Source of the DNA: an uncultured Verrucomicrobia subdivision 3 bacterium
GTDB taxonomy: Bacteria; Verrucomicrobiota; Verrucomicrobiia; Limisphaerales; UBA11358
Direction of reading: 5' to 3'
NCBI GenBank assembly: GCA_903835255.1
Contig: CAILMI010000002.1
Coordinates: 1 to 46,193, forward strand
DNA: 46,193 bases
Part shown: positions 16,810 to 26,300 of the stretch, piece after piece
Numbering within the stretch: the first letter of the stretch is position 1
How the letters are laid out: each line of letters opens with the position of its first letter
Notes under the pieces: generated by a model
What the model was told of the DNA's origin: nothing
The model's database searches: none
What the model saw: the letters and a program-made list of their open reading frames with translations, nothing else
Position numbers and translations under genes: made by a program

Positions 16810-19092
16810 ATGAACGAAGCGCATCTCCAAACCATCGCCGGCGAACTCAAAATCCAGCCGCGCCAAGTGCTGGCCACCGCCCGGCTGTTTGCCGAAGGCG
16901 CCACCGTCCCCTTCATCGCCCGCTATCGCAAGGAAGCCACCGGCCTCCTGGACGAAGTGGCCGTGACCCACATCCGCGAGCGCCTGATCAGCCTGGCTGA
17001 TCTGGACAGCCGCCGGGACGCCATACTCAAATCGCTCACGGAACGCCATCTGCTGTCCGATGAACTCAAGGCGGCCGTGCTGGGGGCGGATTCGGTGACG
17101 CGGCTTGAGGACATTTATCAGCCGCACCGCCCCAAGCGGCGCACCCGCGCGACCATCGCCCGGGAACAGGGATTGGAACCGCTCGCCGACTTTTTGTTCC
17201 AGCAGCATTCCGCGGCCGATCCCCAGCAGGAGGCGGCGAAATTTCTCAGCCCCGAAAAGGGCGTGGCCGACATCGCCTCCGCCCTGGCGGGGGCGCGGGA
17301 CATCCTGGCTGAGCGGGTAAGCGATAACGCGGAAGCCCGCGCCCGGCTGCGCGAACTCTACTGGAGCTCGGGGCAGGTCAAATCCAAGGTCTTATCGGAC
17401 AAGCTGGAGGCGGGCGCAAAATTTAAGGATTATTTCGACTGGAGCGAGCCGGCGAAAACCATTCCCAGCCACCGGCTGCTGGCCATCCGCCGCGGGGAGA
17501 AGGAAGGATTTTTAATGATGCGGATCGCGCCGCCGGAAGCGGACGCGCTGCTGCTGCTGGAGCCGCTCTTTGTCACCGGCCGGGGCCCGGCCTCCGAGCA
17601 GGTCCGGCTCGCGGTGCAGGAAAGCTACAAGCGGCTGCTCGGGTCGGCGATTGAAGTGGAGCTGCGCATGGAAACCAAGAAGCGCGCCGACGTGGAAGCC
17701 ATCCGCGTGTTTGCTGACAATCTCCGCGAACTCCTGCTCGCCTCCCCGCTCGGCAGCCGGAACGTCCTGGCGATCGATCCCGGCTTCCGCACCGGATGCA
17801 AAATTGTCTGCCTGGATCGGCAGGGAAAACTGCTATTCCACGATGTGATTTATCCCACCGCCTCGAGTGCCGGAGAAGCGCGCGAGGCGGCGATGGCGGT
17901 GCTGAGCCTGGTCCAGAAATATAAGATCGAGGCGATTGCCATTGGCAACGGCACAGCAGGCCGGGAAACGGAAACCTTCGTCAAGGCCCTCAAGCTACCC
18001 AGCTCCATTCCCGTGGTGATGGTCAATGAGAGCGGGGCCTCTATTTATTCGGCCTCGGAAGCCGCCCGCGAGGAATTTCCCGATCAGGACCTCACCGTGC
18101 GGGGAGCCGTTTCCATTGGACGCCGCCTCGCGGATCCGCTCGCCGAATTGGTCAAGCTGGACCCCAAATCCATCGGGGTGGGTCAGTACCAACACGATGT
18201 CGACCCCGCGGCGCTCAAGAGCAGTCTCGACGACGTGGTGGTGAGCTGCGTGAACGGGGTGGGCGTGGAGCTCAACACCGCGAGCAAGCAGCTGCTCGCC
18301 TACGTGTCCGGCTTGGGCCCGTCGCTGGCGGCAGGCATCGTCGCCCACCGCAATGAAAACGGCCCCTTCAAATCGCGCTCCGACTTGAAGAAGGTGCCGC
18401 GCCTGGGCGAGAAAGCCTTCGAACAGGCCGCCGGCTTCCTCCGGATCCGCGATGCCGTCCATCCGCTCGACGCCAGCGCCGTCCATCCGGAGAGCTACGG
18501 CGTCGTGGACCAGATGGCGAAGGATTTGAATTGCGGGGTCAAGGACCTGATGCGCGATGCCGGGTTGCGGCAGAAAATCCAGCTGCCCCGGTACGTCACG
18601 GACACCGTGGGGCTGCCGACCTTGAACGATATCCTTGCCGAACTCGCAAAGCCCGGCCGGGATCCGCGCCAGAAGTTTGAGGTATTTTCCTTCCAATCCG
18701 GCGTGGAGAAAATGGAAGACCTGAAGCCGGGTATGAAGCTGCCGGGCATCGTCACCAACGTCACCGCTTTTGGCGCGTTCGTGGACATCGGCGTGCATCA
18801 GGACGGTCTGGTGCATGTCAGCCAGCTGGCAGACCGCTTCGTCAAGGACCCGTCGGAAGTCGTCAAGGTGTCCCAGCGCGTCCAGGTGACGGTGACGGAA
18901 GTGGATCTACCGCGCAAACGCATCGCGCTCTCGATGAAGGCGGCCCCGGAAATCAGCGCCGGCCCCGCCGGCACCAAGACCTCGCCGGGAATACCGCGCA
19001 CGGCTGGCGCTGGGTCCGCCCGTCCCAGCCCCGCGGCGAAGCCGGCGCCGGTCGACTGGTTTACGGCCGCATTGAACAAGAACAAGAATTAA
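16810..19092 (+). CDS. tex: Tex-family S1 RNA-binding transcription accessory protein
   Basis: The 760-residue product matches the Tex/YhgF layout. The N-terminal helical domain has ATVPFIARYRKEATG near residue 35. An LEDIYQPHRPKRRTRA segment lies near 95. The YqgF/RNase-H-like domain begins about 320 (VLAIDPGFRTGCK). Helix-hairpin-helix motifs cover about 495-570 (LGPSLAAGIVAHRNENG). The C-terminal S1 domain is about 637-710 (GIVTNVTAFGAFVDIGVHQD). Tex binds nucleic acid and influences transcription and RNA turnover; no enzymatic residues can be claimed here. The tail beyond the S1 domain is Ala/Pro-rich and disordered. The start ATG at 16810 fits the family and has no Shine-Dalgarno sequence. 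The next gene starts 60 bp later on the same strand and may be co-transcribed. Confidence 0.96.
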   Translation: MNEAHLQTIAGELKIQPRQVLATARLFAEGATVPFIARYRKEATGLLDEVAVTHIRERLISLADLDSRRDAILKSLTERHLLSDELKAAVLGADSVTRLEDIYQPHRPKRRTRATIAREQGLEPLADFLFQQHSAADPQQEAAKFLSPEKGVADIASALAGARDILAERVSDNAEARARLRELYWSSGQVKSKVLSDKLEAGAKFKDYFDWSEPAKTIPSHRLLAIRRGEKEGFLMMRIAPPEADALLLLEPLFVTGRGPASEQVRLAVQESYKRLLGSAIEVELRMETKKRADVEAIRVFADNLRELLLASPLGSRNVLAIDPGFRTGCKIVCLDRQGKLLFHDVIYPTASSAGEAREAAMAVLSLVQKYKIEAIAIGNGTAGRETETFVKALKLPSSIPVVMVNESGASIYSASEAAREEFPDQDLTVRGAVSIGRRLADPLAELVKLDPKSIGVGQYQHDVDPAALKSSLDDVVVSCVNGVGVELNTASKQLLAYVSGLGPSLAAGIVAHRNENGPFKSRSDLKKVPRLGEKAFEQAAGFLRIRDAVHPLDASAVHPESYGVVDQMAKDLNCGVKDLMRDAGLRQKIQLPRYVTDTVGLPTLNDILAELAKPGRDPRQKFEVFSFQSGVEKMEDLKPGMKLPGIVTNVTAFGAFVDIGVHQDGLVHVSQLADRFVKDPSEVVKVSQRVQVTVTEVDLPRKRIALSMKAAPEISAGPAGTKTSPGIPRTAGAGSARPSPAAKPAPVDWFTAALNKNKN

Positions 19093-19152
19093 AGGCGCGT
19101 GCCGCGACCCCGCTTTGGAGCGGGGGGGCGACCCGCAACGGATATTGAATTT

Positions 19153-19842
19153 ATGGCCCAAGAAAAGAAGCAGTCGAAATCCCAGCGTCACGAGCAGACC
19201 CGGCTGCTGGAGTTGCTGAGAAGTATTTTGCCCAAGGTAGCCCCCGATCCGGCGTTGGCCGACCGGATCTATTCCGCCTTCGAGGCGGAACTGCGGGCGA
19301 AGAACCGCGTGACCTCCTTTGAAAAATTCTGTGAACGGATTCCGCTCCCGGATTTGGAATCCGCCACACTGGAAGCGGTCAAAGCGGAGCTTCTAGCGGG
19401 CTTTGGCGATGCTGATCTGGAGATCCAGCCGAATGAAGACGGCAAAGGGCTGCGCGTGGACGTGTCGCTGCCGGACGGCACGCAGATGCGCAGCCGGATA
19501 CTGGTGCGTCCGCCCGGGCCGGAGACAGGGGACGAGCAGGAGGTGGAGCTGAAATTCGTGGCGTTCCCGGTCAGCCTGCCGGGGGATCTGGAATTAATCT
19601 GGGTCCTGGCCAAGCGCGAGAATCTGACCCACGAGGAAGCGGGGAGGGCGCTAGAGAAAGTGGAGGACGATTTCTGGGCCTCCCGGACGGGGCAGAAACT
19701 GATCCGGGACCGGGTTGAAAAAAGTTTCCCTGAGTTCATTGCGCGTGTGCCGGCGGGAATGCTGGGCGACGCGGGATTGAAGCGTCACCATAAAATGCCC
19801 GAGACACTCAAGGTGCTGCGCGGCCCGGCCCGGAAAAACTGA
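19153..19842 (+). CDS. Unrecognised cytoplasmic protein
   Basis: The product is 229 residues from the ATG at 19153 (MAQEKKQSKSQRHEQTRLLELL). An upstream GTG at 19099 would add an unlikely GC-biased extension. There is no signal peptide or transmembrane helix. The N-terminus is basic. A helical region, LLELLRSILPKVAPDPALADRI, precedes a beta-rich middle (LEIQPNEDGKGLRVDVSLPDG, VELKFVAFPVSLPGDLELIWVLAKRE). The C-terminal segment is charged and helical (EEAGRALEKVEDDFWASRTGQ). I do not recognise the family. It lies 60 bp downstream of tex, which hints at co-transcription but not at function. Codon use is like that of its neighbours, so I consider it a real gene. Confidence 0.8.
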   Translation: MAQEKKQSKSQRHEQTRLLELLRSILPKVAPDPALADRIYSAFEAELRAKNRVTSFEKFCERIPLPDLESATLEAVKAELLAGFGDADLEIQPNEDGKGLRVDVSLPDGTQMRSRILVRPPGPETGDEQEVELKFVAFPVSLPGDLELIWVLAKRENLTHEEAGRALEKVEDDFWASRTGQKLIRDRVEKSFPEFIARVPAGMLGDAGLKRHHKMPETLKVLRGPARKN

Positions 19843-19887
19843 AGGCGCCTGTCCCAAGGCAGTTCAATTTCGCCTTGGCACACCGGC

Positions 19888-20001
19888 GCATTAGGGCGGG
19901 CGATCCCCTGCCCACTGCTGTTGCAAACCCACGCGTGCGGGCTGACCACGACGGCGCGCATGGAGTGACGCGCCCTACCTGTCCCACCGTTGCCAAGAAT
20001 G
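19888..20001 (+). repeat. Family A repeat, partial copy (A3)
   Basis: It shares TTAGGGCGGGCGATCCCCTG, CCCACGCGTGCGGGCTGACC, ACGGCGCGCATGGAGTGACG and CGCCCTACCTGTCCCACCGT with 37268-37420, in the same order. The left terminal inverted repeat has diverged; the right end keeps GTTGCCAAGAA, similar to the GTTGCTAAGAA of A2. Confidence 0.7.
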
Positions 20002-20061
20002 GCTCTGGGCCTTTCAATTAGGAATGGGCTTACGCCTTGGCCTCCTGAGCGTTTCAATTTT

Positions 20062-20265
20062 CACTTCCGTAATTCGTGTTCCTTTGCGTAATTCGTGTCT
20101 CAATCTTTATCTTCACAATGGGGGCCAGCGTCACGCTGACGCTTTGTAATCTCTGCGTTCTTTGCGGTTAAAATTTCCCCTTCCGTAATTCGTGTTCCTT
20201 CGTGTAATTCGTGTCTCAATCTTTGTCTTCATAATGGGATCCAGCGCCACGCAGCGCCGCGTCCA
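20062..20265 (-). repeat. Family C repeats, two units in tandem (C1, C2)
   Basis: The block TTCCGTAATTCGTGTTCCTT, GTAATTCGTGTCTCAATCTT, (T/A)TCTTCA(C/T)AATGGG, CCAGCG occurs twice, starting about 20065 and 20181. Between them lies CTGCGTTCTTTGCGGTTAAA. The inverse of this unit is at 43697-43822. Each unit ends in a small palindrome (CAGCGTCACGCTG in the first). Confidence 0.75.
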
Positions 20266-20347
20266 ATGGATCAGGAATTCCATCTCAGCGCTGGGCCGCT
20301 CGGATTCTTTTGGTCCGCGGGAATCTAACGCGCACCGGGGCGGAAAA

Positions 20348-23300
20348 CTACGGCAGGAGCAAGAGGCGGTAGAATTTTAGGACCAACGCCGCGTTGGTGT
20401 CCGTGAAGGTGAACAGGCCGTTGGTCGAGGTAATCGGCCCGGCAAGGTCGGCCCAGACCGACGCGTCCAGATTGGTGGCGTATTGGACAGTGAACTGCTC
20501 ATTGGTGGGCGCGGACCAGCTCAAAGTCAGACCATTGGTTGCGAGGGTGACGCTCCCGATGAGGGGCGGACCAGCCGGAACTGGCCCGGGCAGCAAATGG
20601 AAGTCCACTTCCAATCCATAGGAGACGGCGAAGGTATTGGTGTTCTGCACGCCCAGATAATACGTGGAGCCGGGCACCAGCGCCGGCAGGCCATTGGTGG
20701 TGAGAACGGAAACCCCGTTCGTGGCATTCGGGAGCAGCAGCGTGGCAGTTCCACTGTTGAGCTTGTAGGGCGTGTTGGTGCTCCACCAGAGGTTCAATGA
20801 CCCGTTCTGGGTAAAGAGCAAAATGTTGGTAGCAAAGTCCGCATTCGTGGGCACTTCCACGGCATAATAATTAATGCCGCCACCCAGGATAGCGTTGGTT
20901 TGCGCCGCCGCCGCAACGAGGGCCGATAGGGTGGGATTGGTGGAATTGATGAATCGGGATGTCATGGCCAGGCTATGAAGATTTCCCGCCGCAATCGCCA
21001 CCACATTGCTTGCCAAGGCCCCGGGCACCGTCCCCTGCCCGGTCGAGGAATCGCCCCAGGCCACCACGGTGCCATTGGCCTGCAGGGCCAAGCTATGAAA
21101 CCCGCCCGCGGCAATCGCCACCACACGGCCCAGCCCGCCGGGCACATTGGTCTGACCGGCCGTATTGTCGCCCCAGGCAACCACTGTCCCATCCCTTTTC
21201 AGAGCGAGATTATGGAAGCCGCCCGCGGCAATGGCCACCACGTTGCTGAGGCCGGCCGGCACATCGGTCTGACCGGAGCCGTTGTCGCCCCAGGCCGTTA
21301 CGGTCCCGTCATTTTTGAGGGCCAGACTGTGAAATTTGCCGCCCGCCACCGCGACCCCATTGCTCAGACCCGCCGGCACATTTAAAAAAGAGAGCCCCCA
21401 AGTAGTCACTTTCCCGTCGGCTTTCAAGGCCAGGCTGGAATACGCCCCGGCGGCGATGGACACCACATTGCTCAAGCCCGCCGGCACATTCGTCTGATGA
21501 AGATTATTCAAGCCCCAGGCGCTGACGATTCCGCTGCCATTCAGGGCCATGCTGTAAGATTCTCCGCCCGCCACCGCCACCACATTGGTCAAGCTCGCGG
21601 GCACGGTCGACTCGCCGAAATTATTCTCGCCCCAGGCCACGGCCGTGCCGTTGTTTTTAACGGCCAGACTATGGTCATACGCCCCAGCAATGGATACGGC
21701 GTTGCTCAATCCGACCGGCACATTGATTTGCCCCACATAATCCGCGCCCCAGGCGACCACGTAGGATTCATCCAGCACCTGATCAAACCCATAGACCACC
21801 GCCATGGCATTGCTCACCACCAGCCGGTAGTGATACGCCACATTCGTCAGCAGACCGCTGATCAGGGTGTTGGTGTAAACCACGTTGACCCCGGCGCCCA
21901 CCGCGACCGGCGCCGAGCTGTTTCCGTACAGGAGATTAGTTCCCCACTGGAACCACGCCGTGCTGGCAAGGCTGTTGGGCGTGGCCATGCCATTCAATTG
22001 GGCGCTAGCGCCAGTGATGAGGGTGGCCGGCAAGGTAGCCGCATAAGGCGGCGGCCCGGTGTGCGCCAGAAACGTCAGATCCCCGCCATAATAGATCCCC
22101 GTGCTGTTGCTGGCCACGGCTCGGAAATGATAGAGGACATCCGCCAACAGATTGGTCACCGAGATGCCGATGGCCTGCTGCAGGTTGAGATTGGTGGTCA
22201 GGGTGACGCTGTCGGAGAGCAGGCCATAGGCGGTATTGGTTCCGTACTCAAAATACAGGGTGGTGGTCACGCCCAAGGGATAAACCAGCGCATTGAGTAT
22301 TGCGGAGGTGAAAGTAATATCGGTGGCCGGCGTGGTGATGACGGGCAGATACAGGAGGTTGGTGTTGGCGAAGACCATTTCCAACTGCCAGCTGACGAGC
22401 GTATTGGTGAGGCCAGCCCCGACCCGATCATCCTGAATCTCCAGCTGCCACAGCCCATAGGCACTTTGCCCCACAAGGGATTCCAGGGAGACTTCAGGCT
22501 GGTAGTAGAGGTTATCAGGCAATAGAGACAGCGAGAAATTGTCAAAAAGAACATTGGTACCGAAGGCATTGGTCACCACGCTGTTGACCGCCAAGCCGCT
22601 GCCGGAAGCGTCCAGCACCAACGGGGTGCCGTTTTTAGTTGCGGTGAAATTGATGCCCACAAATTGCCAATTGGCATTGGTAGAGGATGAATTGGTGTCC
22701 GTCGCGCTGGAACCGATCAGATAAGACAGCGTATACTTTTGTCCCGCCACCGTGGGGAGGTTGTTGGAAACGGCACCCGAGTTCAGCGCCAGCAAATTAG
22801 GCGGCGAATTAGCCGGGGGATTTGTGGTAATGTCCACCGAGTTTGTCAGCACTGTCCAATTGGTGCTGAAACTGGTGCCGTCCACATAGGCATTCGCCAC
22901 GGCAGTATCGAAATTATCAGACCACAACTCGCCGGACGACGTGGGCACAAACGGCGGGGATGCAAATTTGATAGGCGTGGTGGTCAGGTTCGTGTCTCCG
23001 GTGAATGCGAGATAGACGATATTGGTCTGAATCCCGCCGAGTGTGTAGGTCCAAAGCGTCCGAGCCGGATGATTCGTCGCATTGATCACCACCTCAATTT
23101 CCGTGGAGGTGCCGGGCCCAAAGGTTAAATTGGTGGACCCCGCGAAGCTCACCAACCCGGAGCTGAAGATTAAATTGCTCTGATAATAGACATCCATCGT
23201 GTCCGGCACGGTGTAAAAATTCCAACTGATCGGAATGGTGCCGGAAGTTTGATGGAGGTCATAAAAATTTGTCACCCCGGCTGGTCCCCCAGAGGCGGAG

Positions 23301-26300
23301 CTAGAAAAAATATTAGTAGCCACAATGGTCGCACCCGCGCCGTTGGTGCTCGTGTTTCCGCGGTTTTCCATGAGCAGATAGCGGGTGCCGTCGGGGCTGA
23401 TGAGATGAAACACCAGGTCGGAAATCCGCGGATGATCCACCCGCAGCCCCACCTGGAGCGACTGGAGAATGTCCCGGTTGGTCACCACCAGGCTCGCGTA
23501 GGACACCGCATCATCCCATATGACCGCCGTGTTGGTGGCGGTGAAGTCCACCGTGGACGCGGCTGCCGACGAGAAGGTGATGGCCGCAGAAATCCAAACA
23601 TCGTGAGCCGCAATGTCCGGGTTGCGGATGCCGACATAATAGCGGCCAGGGGTCAGCGGCGGCCCGAGCGAGATGGAGTTGCCCAGCGGCCCCGGAGAAA
23701 TCCCATTGGTCAGGAGCACCATCGAGTTGCTGTCCGCCAGAGACGGCGGCGACCCAAACGTGACATAGAGTTCCAGCGGCGGCACGGCGGGCGGTGGGAG
23801 ATTGGTGGCCGACACCGTCAAGTTGGCCGCCCCGGCGGGAACATCGATGTAATCCACAAAAAACTCGCCCGGCTGCACGCTGATCTGGACACCCGGATTA
23901 TTGAGATCTTTATGCGGCGCAATCACCATCGAGAAGGCCGTCACGGTGTTGCTTTGATTTGCGCCGGAATCTGCCACCGTCATGATCCATGGGCCGACGG
24001 CCTGCTTTCCCTGGAAATCCTGCAAGCTGCCCGGGCCATCCGTCGGCATGGAGCCGGGAGTCAGATTGTTGCCGGTGTCATTGTAGAAATTCGTGTACAC
24101 CCCGCTGGAGTTGAACACGGAGGAATGGTTGTTCAGCACCACGTTTTTGCCGCTGTGACTCAGCAAGCCGACCAAGTCCCCAAAATTCTCGCTCTGGAAC
24201 TGGTCGCCCACCACCACCTGACGAATTTCCATGGGCTGCACGGCGATGCCGAAGACGTAGGCCACTCCGGGATGTTCAGGGCTGCCATCGGCAATGATCG
24301 CCGGCAGCAGCAGGCCGCTGACCAGCTGATTGCCGTTGGCATCCGTCTGGCTGAACGGCAGCAGGCTGAACACGGACAGGAACCCGTATTCCGCCGCCTC
24401 GGCGGTCTCCGATTTCACGCCGATGTAATACACGAGGTCCTTCACCGAATTGGAGTAGACCACAAATTCCGTGCCGCCCGAACTCAGGGACTTGTCCGCG
24501 CCGGCGATGGCCGCCGGATCCAGATTCGTGATCGCCGGATTGGTGGTGACGTAGAGATCGATGTCCGCCTCCGGCTGCGTGGCGTTGGCTTCCGTGTCGG
24601 CATAGACGCCCATCCGCGGCACCGACAGCGTGTTCGGCAGAAATGTGATAAACGCCGCGTTGGTAAAGGTGGTGGTGTTGGTCACCACGTAAAAATGCCA
24701 CTGGTTGGTCATGCCCAGGGTGATGACGGCATTGGTGGCATAGACCGTGTTGGTGCCGGCGGGAATCGTGTTGGTGCCGAGCAACGCGGGATTGGCGCCC
24801 ACAATCTGATTCAACAAAATTCCGCCCGCGCTCGTCTGGGTGCCCGAACTGTCGGTGCCGCTCAGGGTGTTCGCCACCGGCGTGACCCGCTGCGCGTCGG
24901 TGGGATGGCTGACGAGCACCGATTCCGCCACCGTCAGCGCATTGCTATCGCCGCCGTTGCCGGAGGAGATCACCAGCGAAAAATCCTGCACCACATCGTT
25001 GGTCTGCGCGGTGACGGCATTCACATTCACCGCCCGGCCGAGGACGGTGACGGAGTAGCTCGTGCCGTCCGCCAGGGCCATGAAGACGTTCTCGACGTTG
25101 TTGACGGAATCAAAGTTCGGAACCGCATTGGTGTCGGTCGGATCCCAGGCTGCGCTGAAACTGCTGGCGCGGGGGATATCGTTGCCCAGGTAAATCGCCC
25201 CGGTGGTCAGGTTGGTCACGATCAGGTCGAGATTGTTGACCAGCTTGGTGGCGGCGATGGGGTCGCCGGGCGGATCGGTCCACGCCAGGGTCACGCGCAG
25301 GGGCTGGGCGGCCGCGCCGGAATTTGTGGAGACGGTCAGCAGAAAGGTGCGTTGATCGCCGGTGGCGAGCGCGTTGGTGGGGCTTTGGTCGGCAAAGAAA
25401 CTGGCGCAGGGCGCGTTGTATTGATTGGTGATGGCAGGCGGCACGGAGTTGGGGACGCTCGGCAGCCCCCAGCCCTGGAAATTAATCGCATTGGAGACGA
25501 CTAGGTATTCATTATCGACCGAGCGGGCGCCGTTGATGAGCAGGGCCTTGAGCAGGGCCGGACTGGGCGTGGCGCGGAGGGTGTTGGTGAAGTAATCCTG
25601 CATCAGCGCGAGCGCTCCGGACACCGCCGGGGCCGACATGCTCGTGCCCGATTCATAGCGATAGTAGGGGGCCAGCGTGGCGTTGAGATTGCTCAAAACC
25701 TGAAAATAATTCCCCTGATCATTGGTCGTGGTGATCACCGTGACCAGATCGTAACTGACGGAAAAATTATTGGTGTTGCCCACCGCATAATGAACGGTCG
25801 TACCCAACAGCGAAGAGATGCCGCTGATGGCACCGTCAGTATCCGGAGGAATGGAAACAGAATTATTAATCGCGATGTCGGAGTCCGTCGGGCTGGGATA
25901 CCCCGACAGTTTGATATAAATCGGCAAATTGGGAAATGGCTGCGGCGAATTGGCGTTGGACACGACGGTAATCCGGACCGCCACGGCGTTGGAAGGCACC
26001 GTGAGCGTGTCGTAGATCCATGCGGAATTGGTAGCTGCCACCACCTGATCACTAAAGACATTCCGGTAATAATTGGTGGGATTATAATAGGCGGCCTCAT
26101 CCCAAGTGCTCGAGCGGGTGGAAACCACGAAGTTGCCCGGAGCGACCACATCCGGCTTGAACCGGCCATAAGTGCCCTCGGTGCCTACGCCCACGTTGCC
26201 GCGAGCCGAATAGCTGGCCACCTGAAAATCCGTGTCCGTATCCGCTTCCCAGACCGCGTTGGTGTTCCCGTCCACATCCACGACTTCATTGGTGATGTTG

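Larger units (their letters stand above)
19843..20347. other. Repeat-rich spacer between convergent genes
   Basis: About 500 bp containing a partial family A copy (19888-20001) and a tandem pair of family C units (20062-20265). The remaining bases show no coding signal. The flanking genes converge, so no promoter is required here. Confidence 0.65.

Noticed and set aside
19785-20057. Minus-strand frame of about 90 codons at the end of the unknown protein gene
   Set aside because: It consists largely of the family A repeat and antisense sequence.
23249-25504. Plus-strand open frame of 751 codons
   Set aside because: It lies wholly opposite the giant S8 gene. It has no recognisable motif, and its Arg/His/Gly-rich composition arises from the complementary strand.
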